NCBI RefSeq assembly: GCF_014191875.1
Contig: NZ_JACHXD010000005.1
Span: 1 to 64,000, forward strand
Origin: Pseudoduganella violacea
Lineage (GTDB): Bacteria > Pseudomonadota > Gammaproteobacteria > Burkholderiales > Burkholderiaceae_D
Reading direction: 5' to 3'
Length of the DNA stretch: 64,000 nt
Under the pieces are notes generated by a model that did no database searches, was not told the origin of the DNA, and saw nothing but the letters and a program-made list of their open reading frames with translations. Each line of letters opens with the position of its first letter. Positions within the stretch are counted from its first letter, which is position 1. Both the position numbers and the translations under genes were made by a program. Of the stretch, positions 25,446 through 36,365 are shown in pieces.

Positions 25446-26191
25446 AGGCCCTGCTCCTGACGCCGCAGACGGCGCAATGGGTTCATCTGCTATGCGAATG
25501 GCTGGCCCTGGCCGGCGGCTTCCAGCTGTATCGCTGGCAGCGCCGCCGCGCCAGCCAGGAGGGCGTCCTGCAAGGCAGCTCCTTCGCCGTGGTCCTGGGT
25601 TGCATCCTGGGCGCGGCCATCGGCAACAAGCTGGTGTTCTGGATCGAATATCCCCACCTATGGCAAAGCGCGGCGACCAGCCTGGGCGCCTGGGCGGCCG
25701 GACAATCGCTCGTCGGCGGCCTGCTGGGGGGCTTGCTGGGGGTGGAGCTGGCCAAGAAAATGGCGGGTGTGCGCCATTCCACTGGCGACCAGTTCATCCT
25801 GCCGCTGATCGTCGGCACCGTGATCGGCCGCATCGGCTGCTTCCTGGCAGGGTTGAACGACGGCACTTACGGCCTGCTCACCGCCTTGCCCTGGGGCGTG
25901 GACTTCGGCGACGGCGTGGCCCGCCATCCTACCCAGCTCTACGATATGCTGTTCGTGCTGGCCTGGGGAGGCTGGCTGCTGCGCCAGCGACCGCGCTGGG
26001 CCGGTCAATCCGGCTTCGCCTTCAAACTTTACCTGGCGGGCTATCTGGCCTGGCGCCTGCTGGTCGACGCCATCAAGCCGCTGCCCTACGATTATGGCGC
26101 GGGCCTGAGCGGCATTCAGCTGGTCTGCCTGCTGGCGCTGCTGTGCTACACCCCGCTGATTGTTCAACAAGCCCGAAGAGTCCCCGCGTGA
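25442..26191 (+). CDS. prolipoprotein diacylglyceryl transferase (Lgt)-like membrane protein, divergent
   Basis: 249 residues with about seven hydrophobic spans. The family signature region reads GTVIGRIGCFLAGLNDGTYG (R130, C133); true Lgt has G-R-x-G-N-F-x-N-G-E, so the conserved Asn is replaced by Cys and the Glu position is changed. RHPTQLYD (161-168) keeps the Lgt H-P-x-Q-L-Y motif. Lgt moves a diacylglyceryl group from phosphatidylglycerol to lipoprotein cysteines; this paralog probably still binds phospholipid but may do different chemistry. It overlaps both neighbours (ATGA and GTGA), implying coupled synthesis with the radical SAM enzyme. Confidence 0.82.
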   Translation: MKALLLTPQTAQWVHLLCEWLALAGGFQLYRWQRRRASQEGVLQGSSFAVVLGCILGAAIGNKLVFWIEYPHLWQSAATSLGAWAAGQSLVGGLLGGLLGVELAKKMAGVRHSTGDQFILPLIVGTVIGRIGCFLAGLNDGTYGLLTALPWGVDFGDGVARHPTQLYDMLFVLAWGGWLLRQRPRWAGQSGFAFKLYLAGYLAWRLLVDAIKPLPYDYGAGLSGIQLVCLLALLCYTPLIVQQARRVPA

Positions 26192-27651
26192 GCAGAAAAA
26201 CCCGCCCCTATTTGTTTTACGACACCACCACCTCGGTGTGTTCCAGCTGCCTGCATCCGGTTGAGGCGAAGATCCTCTTCAAGGACGGCCAGGTGTTCAT
26301 GGACAAATGGTGCAGCGCCCATGGCGCCGAGCGGGTGCTGGTCAGCGACGACGTCGCATACTACCGGCTGTGCCGCGAGGTCTTCGTCAAGCATCCGGAA
26401 ATGCCGCAGCGCTTCAATACGCGCATGGAATATGGCTGTCCCTATGACTGCGGCCTGTGTCCCGACCATATGCAGCATTCCTGCCTGTCGGTGGTGGAAA
26501 TCACCGATAACTGCAATCTGAACTGCCCGGTATGCTACGCCGAAAGCGGCACCCACCGCGAACGCCACAAACCGCTGGAGGAAGTGCTGCGCATGCTCGA
26601 CACCGTGGTGGCGAATGAAGGCGAGGCCGATGTGATGCAGCTCTCGGGCGGCGAACCGACCTTGCATCCGCAGTTCTGGGAGATCCTGGACGCGGCCAAG
26701 GCGCGCCCCATCAAGCATGTGATGGTGAATACCAACGGCATCGTGCTGGCGCAGGACAAGGCCTTCGTGCAGCGCTTGGCCGGCTATGCGCCGGGCGTGG
26801 AAGTGTACCTGCAGTTCGACTCCCTGCACGCCGAGGTGCACCGCGAGTTGCGCGGCGCGGACCTGAGCCGCATCCGCCAACAGGCACTGGCCAACCTGAA
26901 TGAAGCCGGCCTTTCCACCACCCTGGTCGTGACGCTGAAGAAGGGCTTGAATGACGGCGAAATCGGCAGCATCATCGATTTCGCCCTGCAGCAGCCCTGT
27001 GTGCGTGGCGTGACCCTGCAGCCGATCCAGGATGCGGGGAGGGTGGAGCACTATGATCCGCGCCTGCATCGTCTGACGGTATCGGAAATCCGCCGCAAGA
27101 TCGCCGAGCAGAGCGCCCTGTTTACCCTGCAGGATGTGGTGCCGGTGCCCTGCAACCCCGATACCCTGGCCATGGCCTATGCCATCAAGAGCGCCGGAAA
27201 GGCGCTGCCGCTGACGCGCTATCTCGACCCGCAAACCCTGGTCGAGGGCAGCGGCAACACCATCGTGTTCGAGCGCGACCCGGCCATGCATGGCATGGTG
27301 AAGGAGCAGGTTTTCAAGCTGTTCTCCACCAACCATTCGCCCGAATCGCAGGCCAACTGCCTGTCGGAGCTGATGTGCTGCCTGCCGCTGGTGGCTGCGC
27401 CGTCCGAACTGCGCTACGACAATGTGTTCCGCGTATTGATCGTGCAGTTCATGGATGCCTATTCGCTCGACGTGCGGGCGCTCAAGAAATCCTGCGTCCA
27501 TTTCGCCCAGCCGGACGGTAAGATGATTCCGTTTGAAAGCTACAACCTGCTGTACCGCGACGGCCGCCGCCTGGACGGCATTCGCGCCGCCCTCGCCGCG
27601 CAAACGGCCGCGCGCCGCCACGCCGGAACCATTCCTATCCGGCCGGCGTAG
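26188..27651 (+). CDS. Cys-rich radical SAM enzyme resembling tetraether lipid synthase (Tes)
   Basis: 487 residues from GTG 26188, whose bases overlap the preceding stop. An N-terminal zinc/Fe-S-like part has C18-x2-C21 and C42-x3-H46. Then come GCPYDCGLC (C84, C88, C91), the radical SAM cluster C109-x3-C113-x2-C116 (CNLNCPVC) and GGEPT (154-158). The C-terminus has KKSCVHF and MIPFESYNLLYRDG. This order, especially GCP-x-DCGLCP-x2-H before the SAM cluster and the S-C-x-H ending, follows the archaeal Tes/MJ0619-type family that joins lipid chains through C-C bonds. Bacterial members have unknown substrates. With the adjacent Lgt paralog, a lipid substrate is likely. A generic radical SAM role remains possible. 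Confidence 0.82.
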   Translation: MSRKTRPYLFYDTTTSVCSSCLHPVEAKILFKDGQVFMDKWCSAHGAERVLVSDDVAYYRLCREVFVKHPEMPQRFNTRMEYGCPYDCGLCPDHMQHSCLSVVEITDNCNLNCPVCYAESGTHRERHKPLEEVLRMLDTVVANEGEADVMQLSGGEPTLHPQFWEILDAAKARPIKHVMVNTNGIVLAQDKAFVQRLAGYAPGVEVYLQFDSLHAEVHRELRGADLSRIRQQALANLNEAGLSTTLVVTLKKGLNDGEIGSIIDFALQQPCVRGVTLQPIQDAGRVEHYDPRLHRLTVSEIRRKIAEQSALFTLQDVVPVPCNPDTLAMAYAIKSAGKALPLTRYLDPQTLVEGSGNTIVFERDPAMHGMVKEQVFKLFSTNHSPESQANCLSELMCCLPLVAAPSELRYDNVFRVLIVQFMDAYSLDVRALKKSCVHFAQPDGKMIPFESYNLLYRDGRRLDGIRAALAAQTAARRHAGTIPIRPA

Positions 27652-27738
27652 GCATTTGCGCCAGCTTGCCCGTCCGTTGCAATTCTGGCTATACTGAGCC
27701 AGGATCTTGGATGCTAAGCAATTGTGGAGGGAATCGGT

Positions 27739-28335
27739 TTGCAAGGAAGATGGCGAAATCCGGGCGTGCTGCTGGCCTGCATGCTGGCCTTGCCGGCGCT
27801 GGGGCTGGACGTCAGTCATCCCGCGCTGCGCGATGAGTTGCTGCGGCTGGGCGAGCGCGACCAGCAAGCCCTGAAAGCGACGGCGATGGGCGAACAGAAG
27901 CTGGCCGAGCTGCAGGCTGCGCACACGCGGCGCTTGCAGCAGATCGTGCGCCAGCATGGCTGGCCTGCGTTGTCCATGGTCGGACCGCAGGCTGCGCAGG
28001 GCGCCTGGCTGCTGGCGCAGCACGACGACGCCAATCCGGCTTGGCAGCGCGAAGCCCTGGCGCAGATGGAAAAGCTGTTGCCTTCGCATCAGGTCAGCCG
28101 TAAGGAAGTGGCGTATCTGCGCGATCGTGTCGCCGTCAACGGCGGTGGCATGCAAAGTTATGGCACGCAAGGAGGCTGTGTGGCAGCGGGTGTCTGGCAG
28201 CCCAAACCGGTGGATGCGCCCGAGCAGCTGGCGCAGCGACGCGCCGAGATGGGCATGCCGCCGCTGGAAGAATACGTGAAGATGGCTTCGGAGCGCATGT
28301 GCCGCAATTGGAAACCGGCGGGCGGCGGCCAATAA
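27739..28335 (+). CDS. secreted DUF6624-type protein
   Basis: 198 residues from TTG 27739. GGAGGG at 27726-27731 with a 7-base spacer decides this start over the GTG at 27724, and it gives a clean signal peptide (MQGRWRNPGVLLACMLALPA). The mature protein shows the DUF6624 pattern: QQIVRQHGWPALSMVG, GAWLLAQHDDANPAWQREAL, VAYLRDRVAVNGGGMQSYGTQ and RRAEMGMPPLEEY. Function of the family is unknown; conserved H, D and R residues suggest an enzyme or ligand binder. Confidence 0.8.
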   Translation: MQGRWRNPGVLLACMLALPALGLDVSHPALRDELLRLGERDQQALKATAMGEQKLAELQAAHTRRLQQIVRQHGWPALSMVGPQAAQGAWLLAQHDDANPAWQREALAQMEKLLPSHQVSRKEVAYLRDRVAVNGGGMQSYGTQGGCVAAGVWQPKPVDAPEQLAQRRAEMGMPPLEEYVKMASERMCRNWKPAGGGQ

Positions 28336-28356
28336 TTATTCTAATAAGGAGCAGGG

Positions 28357-29220
28357 ATGAGATTTTCGGAAGACCGGATCGCGCAGTTCAAGGGCCGCGG
28401 CGGCGTGGAGCGCAAGGTGCATGTGTGGGAAACGGCGCAGCCGCATGCGGTGATCCTGGCCCTGCACGGCGGCATGGCCCATGCGGGCGATTACGTGACG
28501 CCGGCGCTCTACTTCCGCCAGTACGGCTTCGCCACCGTCAGCTTCGATATGTGCGGCCACGAAAACGCGCGCCGCGTCGACATTCCCGATTTCGACATCT
28601 TCCTCGACGAGGCGGAACTCTTCCTGCACTGGGTGCGCCTGCATTACCACGGCCTGCCGGTCTTCATTATGGGCCATTCGATGGGCGCGCTGATCGCCAC
28701 CCGCCTGGGACTGGAGCGCCTGCAGCGCGACGAGACGGTGAAGGGCTTCATCCTGTCCTCGCCCTACTATGTGAATGCGATCAAGGTGCCGGGCATCCTG
28801 GTCGCCTTGTCCGGCCTGATCGCGGCGGTGATGCCGACCATGAAAGTGCCGCTGGAATCGCTGACCGACAAGCTGACCCACGACAAGACCATCACCGCGC
28901 GCCACTACGCCGATGAGCGCGACAATATCCGCGCCACCGAAATCACGGCGCGCTTCGGCTACGCCCTGCAGCAGGCGCAAAAAGGCCTGGTGGAGCAGAT
29001 GCCGACCTGGCGCTTCCCTATCTACGCCGTGGTGGCCGGCGACGACAAATTGGCCAACGCCGACGCCAGCGAAGCCATGCTGAAGACCATCGACGGCAAG
29101 CTGCTCGACTATCACCGCCACCCGGCCAACTACCACGAGAACTTCAACGAAACCAACCGCGATGCCATCTTCGCCGACATCCTGCGCTGGATGGGCGAGC
29201 GCCTGGCCATCGCGGCCTAG
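28357..29220 (+). CDS. alpha/beta hydrolase of the monoacylglycerol-lipase type
   Basis: 287 residues after a good SD (AAGGAG). Nucleophile elbow GHSMG (about 110-114) and the oxyanion start LALHGGMAHAGDY are of the lysophospholipase/MGL (Hydrolase_4) family. An Asp in VVAGDDKLANADASE and a His in PANYHENFNE complete the triad. It likely cleaves monoacylglycerols or related esters. It ends tail to tail with the ATPase gene: both stop codons share CTAG at 29217-29220. Confidence 0.9.
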   Translation: MRFSEDRIAQFKGRGGVERKVHVWETAQPHAVILALHGGMAHAGDYVTPALYFRQYGFATVSFDMCGHENARRVDIPDFDIFLDEAELFLHWVRLHYHGLPVFIMGHSMGALIATRLGLERLQRDETVKGFILSSPYYVNAIKVPGILVALSGLIAAVMPTMKVPLESLTDKLTHDKTITARHYADERDNIRATEITARFGYALQQAQKGLVEQMPTWRFPIYAVVAGDDKLANADASEAMLKTIDGKLLDYHRHPANYHENFNETNRDAIFADILRWMGERLAIAA

Positions 29221-30386
29221 TTCTCCGCCATTGGCGGCCAGGCGCCGGCGGCGACAAGGCGCTGGAACCATTCGTACATGCCGACATCTTCGATGGCATA
29301 TTCCCCCTTGGCTGATTTCCGCACGAGGGACGGGGACTGGGAGCGTAGTGCCTCGATGATGTTCTGGATTTGTGCGGTGCTGGCCTTTTCGCCAGCATGC
29401 TCACTGTAGAAAGCCAAGGCCGCGGCATCATACGGGCGGAAACGGCCGCCTTGCTCAAGCATGCGCCAGACAAGGGCTTGTTCCAGCGGCCGCAGGGCCA
29501 GATACAAATTCGCCATTCCTTGTTCCTCTTCTGCGCTCTGCCGTTCCGCCGCGTGCAGCACTTCATCCTCGAATCCTGGACTGGGCTGGTGCAGGGCGTT
29601 TGCAGCCTCGCTCAACGCGGCAAGAAAAGCCTGGGGTCTATGACCAAACCGGGCAAAGGCACGCTCCAGCTTATCCCTGTTGACCGGCATGAGATGAGGT
29701 GCCGCAGCTTCAATCTTTGCTGCGGCCTGGGCGATGAAGGCGGCGTCCAGCAGCGGCATCTTTGAAATGGCCGAACCGTAGAAGGGCGCTGCGCTGCTAT
29801 TCAGCAGGCGCAGGAATTTATCGCGGTCGCTGCCCGACATGATGAGGAATAGCTTGGTATCTCCCGGCCGGTTGAGCTGGTCCCGCGCCGACTTCAGCGC
29901 CATCATTGTCGCCTCGCCATCTTCGCTGCTGAGCGCATGCTGAGCTTCGTCGATGATGAGGACAATGGCTTTGCCAGCGGCGGCGTGCAGGACTTTGAGC
30001 GCGTCGGGCAGGGTCAGGCCTTCGATCGTCCCTACCTTGGCGGGATCGATTTTCAGCCAGCCGGCAATGGTCAACTGACTGACGCCGGCGCTGCGGGCGC
30101 CACGGACGAGCGCTGGCAGATGGTGTTTCAATGCGGCGCAGATTTCGCTGGCAATGAGCGCGGCGGGATCGCGTTTGCGATCGCTCCAGAGATCGACATA
30201 GATAAGCAGTTTGCCATCCGACTCAAGCGCGGGCAGCAATTCGTTGCGCAAGAAAGTGGACTTGCCGGTGCGGCGTGGGGCCGATAGAAAAATGCCGTTG
30301 GCGGCATCGCTGAACGGGTCTTGCCCCGACATGGCGTCGAGAAGGGCTTGTACCAGGGCGGGACGTGGATAGTAGAAGGCGGACAC
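29217..30386 (-). CDS. isolated P-loop ATPase of STAND/AAA type
   Basis: 389 residues from GTG 30386, with GGAG at SD distance. Walker A APRRTGKS (36-43), Walker B IVLIIDEAQH (142-151), a sensor-like LFLIMSGSDRDKF, then a helical middle part and a C-terminal winged-helix-like region (QALVWRMLEQGGRFRPYDAAALAFY...). The layout is that of the ATPase_2/archaeal-type ATPases, often linked to mobile elements or defence, but no effector domain is visible. It stands alone between a hydrolase and gatB and is preceded by a striking nested palindrome, suggesting tight control. Confidence 0.8.
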   Translation of the reverse strand: MSAFYYPRPALVQALLDAMSGQDPFSDAANGIFLSAPRRTGKSTFLRNELLPALESDGKLLIYVDLWSDRKRDPAALIASEICAALKHHLPALVRGARSAGVSQLTIAGWLKIDPAKVGTIEGLTLPDALKVLHAAAGKAIVLIIDEAQHALSSEDGEATMMALKSARDQLNRPGDTKLFLIMSGSDRDKFLRLLNSSAAPFYGSAISKMPLLDAAFIAQAAAKIEAAAPHLMPVNRDKLERAFARFGHRPQAFLAALSEAANALHQPSPGFEDEVLHAAERQSAEEEQGMANLYLALRPLEQALVWRMLEQGGRFRPYDAAALAFYSEHAGEKASTAQIQNIIEALRSQSPSLVRKSAKGEYAIEDVGMYEWFQRLVAAGAWPPMAEN

Positions 30387-30396
30387 GCTTTATCTC

Positions 30397-30440
30397 CTTT
30401 TATCCCCACACTGATAAAGTTATCAGAGCGGGGATAAAAG
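30397..30440. promoter_or_regulatory. nested perfect inverted repeats upstream of the ATPase gene
   Basis: Outer arms CTTTTATCCCC (30397-30407) and GGGGATAAAAG (30430-30440) are perfect complements; inside lies CTGATAA-AG-TTATCAG (30411-30426), also perfect, with 3-bp spacers on each side. The 44-bp dyad is 10 bp upstream of the start codon. A multimeric operator is the likeliest reading; an RNA hairpin is an alternative. Confidence 0.7.
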
Positions 30441-30465
30441 TCAATAAAGCGCTGATGCGGCTGGC

Positions 30466-31926
30466 TTAGCCCGCCAGTTTTTGCTTCAGCAGCTCGGTCA
30501 GCTGGCCGGGGTTGGCCTTGCCTTTCGAGGCTTTCATGGCTTGGCCGATCAGGGCGTTGATGGCCGCTTCCTTGCCGGCGCGGTACTGTTCAACGGACTT
30601 CTCGTTGTTGGCGATGACTTCGTTGACGATGGCTTCCAGCGCGCCGACGTCGGAAATCTGCTTCAGACCTTTGGCTTCGATGATGGCGTCGACCAGGTTG
30701 TCGTCGGCCGATTTGGCTTCCCACATGGCGCCGAAGACTTCCTTGGCGATCTTGTTGGAGATGGTGCCGTCGGCGATGCGCTTGAGCATATTGCCCAGCT
30801 GCGCAGGCGTGACCGGCGCTTCTTCGATGCCGACGTCGGCGCGGTTCAGCGTCGAGGAGACGTCGCCCATCAGCCAGTTGGCCGCGACCTTGGCGTTGTC
30901 CATGCCGGCTTGCGCCACCACGGCTTCGTAGTAGCCGGCCATGGCCTTGGACGAGGTCAGGATCAGCGCGTCATACTCGGAGAGCTTGTATTGCTCGATG
31001 AAGCGGGCGCGCATGGATGCCGGCAGCTCGGGCATATCGGCCTTCACCTGCTCGATCCACTCGGGCGAGATGGTCAGCGGCGGTAGATCCGGATCGGGGA
31101 AGTAGCGGTAATCCTGCGCGTCTTCCTTGCTGCGCATGGCGCGGGTTTCCTTCTTGTCCGGATCGTACAGGCGGGTCGCCTGCACCACCTTGCCGCCGTC
31201 TTCGATCAGCTCGATCTGGCGGCGCACTTCGACGTGCACGGCTTCCTCGATGAAGCGGAAGGAGTTCAGGTTCTTGATCTCGCAGCGGGTGCCGAACTCC
31301 TTCTGGCCTTTCGGGCGCACGGACACGTTGACGTCGCAGCGGAAGGAGCCTTCCTGCATATTGCCGTCGCAGACGCCGAGCCAGACCACCAGGCCGTGCA
31401 GGGCTTTGGCGTAGGCCACGGCTTCGGCGGCGCTGCGGATTTCAGGCTCGGACACGATTTCCAGCAGCGGCGTGCCGGCGCGGTTCAAGTCGATGCCCGA
31501 CATGCCGTGATAGTCCTCGTGCAGCGATTTGCCGGCGTCTTCTTCGAGGTGGGCGCGCGTCAGGTTCACCGTCTTGGTGACGAATTCGCCATCCTTCTCG
31601 TAGCCGAAGGTCAGCTGGCCGCCTTGCACCACCGGGTCTTCGAACTGGCTGATCTGGTAGCCTTTCGGCAGGTCGGGGTAGAAGTAGTTCTTGCGCGCGA
31701 AGATGGAGCGCGGCGCGACCTTGGCGCCCACGGCCAGGCCGAAGCGGATGGCGCGCTCTACGGCCGCCTTGTTCATCACCGGCAGCACGCCGGGCAGGGC
31801 CAGGTCCACCGGACTGGCCTGGGTATTGGGTTCGGCGCCGAAAGTGGTTGGCGAACCGCTGAAAATTTTGGAGCCGGTCGTGAGCTGCACGTGGTTCTCA
31901 AGACCGATAACGACTTCCCATTCCAT
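30466..31926 (-). CDS. gatB: aspartyl/glutamyl-tRNA amidotransferase subunit B
   Basis: 486 residues from ATG 31926 ([17 protein letters not shown]); the longer upstream frame overlaps gatA and is not gatB. It binds mischarged Glu-tRNA(Gln) or Asp-tRNA(Asn) and phosphorylates the acyl group. Motifs: [35 protein letters not shown] and a C-terminal YqeY-like domain ([17 protein letters not shown]). Last gene of gatC-gatA-gatB. Confidence 0.98.
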   Translation of the reverse strand: MEWEVVIGLENHVQLTTGSKIFSGSPTTFGAEPNTQASPVDLALPGVLPVMNKAAVERAIRFGLAVGAKVAPRSIFARKNYFYPDLPKGYQISQFEDPVVQGGQLTFGYEKDGEFVTKTVNLTRAHLEEDAGKSLHEDYHGMSGIDLNRAGTPLLEIVSEPEIRSAAEAVAYAKALHGLVVWLGVCDGNMQEGSFRCDVNVSVRPKGQKEFGTRCEIKNLNSFRFIEEAVHVEVRRQIELIEDGGKVVQATRLYDPDKKETRAMRSKEDAQDYRYFPDPDLPPLTISPEWIEQVKADMPELPASMRARFIEQYKLSEYDALILTSSKAMAGYYEAVVAQAGMDNAKVAANWLMGDVSSTLNRADVGIEEAPVTPAQLGNMLKRIADGTISNKIAKEVFGAMWEAKSADDNLVDAIIEAKGLKQISDVGALEAIVNEVIANNEKSVEQYRAGKEAAINALIGQAMKASKGKANPGQLTELLKQKLAG

Positions 31927-31952
31927 ATTGTTCTCGCTATTCCTGTGTTCTT

Positions 31953-33437
31953 TTAGATGCCCTGGGGCGCGCGCTTGTGCCAGTCGGTCGCCAGCTGGTA
32001 CTGGTGGGCGACATTCAGCAGCTTCGCTTCGCTGAAGTAGTTGCCGATGATTTGCAGGCCGACCGGACGATTGCCGTTCTTCTCGCCTTCGCCGAAGCCG
32101 CAAGGGATCGACATGCCGGGCAGGCCCGCCAGGCTGGTGGACAGGGTGAAGATGTCGGCCAGGTAGTTGGCCACCGGATCGTCGGCCTTGTCGCCGATGT
32201 CCCAAGCCACGCTCGGCGCCACCGGACCCATGATCACGTCGCAGACGGCGTTCGGGCCGTTCAGCACCGCTTCGAAGTCCTGGGCGATCAGGCGGCGGAT
32301 CTTCTGCGCCTTCAGGTAGTAGGCGTCGTAGTAGCCGTGGCACAGCACATAGGTGCCGACCATGATGCGGCGCTGCACCTCGGGGCCGAAGCCTTCGGCG
32401 CGGGTTTTCCGGTACATGTCCTGCAGATCCTTGTACTCGGCGGCGCGGTGGCCGAAGCGCACGCCGTCGAAGCGGGACAGGTTGGACGAGGCTTCCGCCG
32501 GGGCGATCATGTAGTAGGCTGGAATCGACAGCTTGGTGTTCGGCAGCGAGATATCGACCAGGGTGGCGCCCAGTTCCACGTATTTCTGCAGCGCGGCGCG
32601 CACGGCTTTTTCCACGTCGGCCGCCAGGCCTTCGCCGAAGTATTCGCGCGGCACGCCGATGCGCAGGCCGGTCAGGGGCTGCTCCAGGTCGCGGCTGAAG
32701 TCTTCATGCACGCCGCCCTGTTCCGGCGACAGGCTGGTGGAATCGCGCTCGTCGAAGCCGGCCATGGCCGACAGCAGCAGGGCGCAGTCTTCCGCCGTCT
32801 GCGCCATCGGGCCGCCCTGGTCGAGCGAGGAGGCGAAGGCGATCATGCCGAAGCGCGACACGCGGCCGTAGGTCGGCTTGATGCCGGTGATGCCGCAGAA
32901 GGCGGCCGGCTGGCGGATCGAGCCGCCGGTGTCGGTGCCGGTGACGGCCGGCGCCAGGCGCGCGGCGACGGCGGCGGCGGAGCCGCCCGAGGAGCCGCCC
33001 GGCACGGCTTTCTTGTCCCAGGGATTCAGCACCGGGCCGAAAGCCGAGTTCTCATTGCCCGAGCCCATGGCGAATTCGTCGCAATTGAGCTTGCCCAGCG
33101 TGACCATGCCGGCGGCGTTGAATTTTTCGACCACGGTGGCGTTGAAGGGGCTGACATAGTTGGCCAGCATCTTCGAGCCGGCGGTGGAACGCCAGTCCTT
33201 GGTGACGAAGATGTCTTTGTGGGCGATGGGCACCCCGGTCAGCGGGCCGGCATTGCCGGCGGCCAGGCGCTGGTCGGCTTCGGCCGCCTGGGCCAGGGTC
33301 AGGGCGCGGTCCACGTGCAGGAAGGCATTCAGGTCGCTCGCCTCGATGCGGTCGAGGAAATGCGTGGCCAGCGCGGTGGCGCTGATCTCTTTGTTTTGCA
33401 GGAGCGTGGAGAGCTCTTTAATCGTTTTGGTATGCAT
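31953..33437 (-). CDS. gatA: aspartyl/glutamyl-tRNA amidotransferase subunit A
   Basis: 494 residues from ATG 33437 ([13 protein letters not shown]); a TTG four codons upstream is less likely. Amidase-signature enzyme that releases ammonia from glutamine for transamidation. The Ser-cisSer-Lys triad is visible as K in PIAHKDIF and the serines in [13 protein letters not shown] and [14 protein letters not shown]. It precedes gatB by 26 bp. Confidence 0.98.
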   Translation of the reverse strand: MHTKTIKELSTLLQNKEISATALATHFLDRIEASDLNAFLHVDRALTLAQAAEADQRLAAGNAGPLTGVPIAHKDIFVTKDWRSTAGSKMLANYVSPFNATVVEKFNAAGMVTLGKLNCDEFAMGSGNENSAFGPVLNPWDKKAVPGGSSGGSAAAVAARLAPAVTGTDTGGSIRQPAAFCGITGIKPTYGRVSRFGMIAFASSLDQGGPMAQTAEDCALLLSAMAGFDERDSTSLSPEQGGVHEDFSRDLEQPLTGLRIGVPREYFGEGLAADVEKAVRAALQKYVELGATLVDISLPNTKLSIPAYYMIAPAEASSNLSRFDGVRFGHRAAEYKDLQDMYRKTRAEGFGPEVQRRIMVGTYVLCHGYYDAYYLKAQKIRRLIAQDFEAVLNGPNAVCDVIMGPVAPSVAWDIGDKADDPVANYLADIFTLSTSLAGLPGMSIPCGFGEGEKNGNRPVGLQIIGNYFSEAKLLNVAHQYQLATDWHKRAPQGI

Positions 33438-33504
33438 GGGTTTCGTCAATTCGGTTCGGCGGTGCGGGGCAGTGCGGCGCGAAGAAGCAGAGCGGGGCGC
33501 GGGC

Positions 33505-33807
33505 TTATTCGATCACTTTCGGCACCAGATATAGGCCGTCTTCGGTCTTCGGCGCGACCTGCTGGTAGGCTTCGCGGCGATTCGGCTCGGTCGGCGCGTC
33601 TTCGCGCAGGCGCAGGGCGATATTGTCCATGTGGGCGGCCAGCGGATGGCTCAGCGGCGCAACGCCGTCGGTGTCCACCGCCTGCATCTGCTCGGCCAGC
33701 GCAAAGATGCCGTTCAGCTTATCCAGCATGGCAGCGGAGTGCTGCTCATCCATTTCCAGTTGGGCCAGATGGGCGATGCGTTTTACGTCGGATGGTGTCA
33801 GGGACAT
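33505..33807 (-). CDS. gatC: aspartyl/glutamyl-tRNA amidotransferase subunit C
   Basis: 100 residues, small helical clamp between GatA and Gat[20 protein letters not shown] at the N-terminus and VPKVIE at the end are family hallmarks. First gene of gatCAB, divergent from mreB across a 269-bp regulatory region. Confidence 0.97.
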   Translation of the reverse strand: MSLTPSDVKRIAHLAQLEMDEQHSAAMLDKLNGIFALAEQMQAVDTDGVAPLSHPLAAHMDNIALRLREDAPTEPNRREAYQQVAPKTEDGLYLVPKVIE

Positions 33808-35120
<1,313 letters not shown>

Positions 35121-35131
35121 GTTGTTTAAGA

Positions 35132-35149
35132 GGGCGGCGCGAGCCGCCC
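35132..35149 (+). terminator. hairpin between mreB and mreC
   Basis: GGGCGGC (35132-35138) and GCCGCCC (35143-35149) form a 7-bp stem with GCGA tetraloop, followed by a broken T-run (TTCCTTATT). Probably an attenuator that keeps MreB in excess over the downstream proteins. Confidence 0.65.
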
Positions 35150-35165
35150 TTCCTTATTGGAAGTC

Positions 35166-36365
35166 ATGGAATACAGTCCTCCGCCGCTTTTCAAGCAAGG
35201 CGCATCCGCCCGCGCCAAGGTGATGCTATTCGCCTTTATTTCGATCGGACTGCTGTTGGCCGACGCCCGCCTGGGCGCCCTGAGCGTGGTGCGCCAGGCA
35301 GTCGGCACGGTGCTGTATCCGCTGCAGATGGCGGCCCTGCTGCCGCGCGACGCGATGAATGGGGTGGGCAGTTACTTCTCCACGCTGTCGGCCATGGAAA
35401 AGCAGGTGCGCGATCTGCGCCAGCAGCAGATCGCCACGTCCCAGACTTTGCAGCAGGCCCAGCTCCTGCTCGCCGAGAACAACCAGCTGCGCCGCCTGCT
35501 CGACGCGCGCGAGCACGTGCCGGGCAAGTCGATGTTGGCCGAGATCCTGTATGAGGCGCGCGACGCTGCCGCCCGCAAGGTGGTGCTCGACCGCGGCACC
35601 CAGCAGGGCATGGCCCTGGGCCTGCCCGTGATCGATAGCCAAGGCGTGGTCGGCCAGGTGACGCGTGTTTTCCCTTTTACCTCCGAAGTGACGCTGCTGA
35701 CCGATAAGGAGCAGGCCATTCCGGTGCAACTGCTGCGCAATGGCTTGCGCAGCGTGGCCTATGGCCGTGGCCAGTCCGGCAACCTGGATTTGCGCTTCAT
35801 GGCGCCGAATGCCGACGTGCAGGTCGGCGACATCCTGATCACCTCCGGCATCGACGGCGTGTATCCGGCCGGTCTGGCCGTGGCGCGCGTGATCCAGGTC
35901 GAGAACAATGCCAACGGCGCGTTCGGCCGCGTGGTGTGCCAGCCGCTGGCCGGCATCGAACGCAACCGCCAACTGCTGGTCCTGATGTCGCCGCCCGACA
36001 TGCTGCCACGTCCGCCGGCCGAAGAAGTCATCAAGCCCGGCAAGAAGAAAGGCCCGGCTGCCAGCGCGGCCGCCGCAACCGGTGCTGCCGCCCCCGCTGC
36101 AGCGGTTCCCGGCGCTGCCACCGCGCCGGCCGGCGCCAGCCCCTCGGCTGCCGCACCAGCCGCTCCTGCGGCTGCGCTGCGTCCCGCCGGCAACGCCGCT
36201 GCACCTGCTGCCGCGCCAGTGCCCAACCTGCGTCCCACCGCCGCCGCTGCGCCGTCCGGAACCGCTCCCGGCACGAATCCGCGCCCTGCGGGAGCGGCCG
36301 CCGCATCACCTGCAGCCGTATCGCAAGCCGTTAAACCGCATGACGCCAGGGAGACCGCGCGATGA
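35166..36365 (+). CDS. mreC: rod shape-determining protein MreC with long Ala/Pro tail
   Basis: 399 residues from ATG 35166 (GGAAG before it). One membrane helix (about 18-40), a coiled coil (MEKQVRDLRQQQIATSQTL), then the two beta-barrel periplasmic part ending near NRQLLVLMSPPD. From about residue 285 on, some 110 residues are almost only Ala, Pro and Gly with few charges, an unusually long disordered C-terminus. MreC couples MreB to PBP2. Stop overlaps mreD (ATGA, 36362-36365). Confidence 0.95.
   Translation: MEYSPPPLFKQGASARAKVMLFAFISIGLLLADARLGALSVVRQAVGTVLYPLQMAALLPRDAMNGVGSYFSTLSAMEKQVRDLRQQQIATSQTLQQAQLLLAENNQLRRLLDAREHVPGKSMLAEILYEARDAAARKVVLDRGTQQGMALGLPVIDSQGVVGQVTRVFPFTSEVTLLTDKEQAIPVQLLRNGLRSVAYGRGQSGNLDLRFMAPNADVQVGDILITSGIDGVYPAGLAVARVIQVENNANGAFGRVVCQPLAGIERNRQLLVLMSPPDMLPRPPAEEVIKPGKKKGPAASAAAATGAAAPAAAVPGAATAPAGASPSAAAPAAPAAALRPAGNAAAPAAAPVPNLRPTAAAAPSGTAPGTNPRPAGAAAASPAAVSQAVKPHDARETAR

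Noticed and set aside
31927..32343. N-terminal extension of gatB
   Set aside because: The extra codons lie inside gatA in another frame, and GatB starts normally at [10 protein letters not shown].
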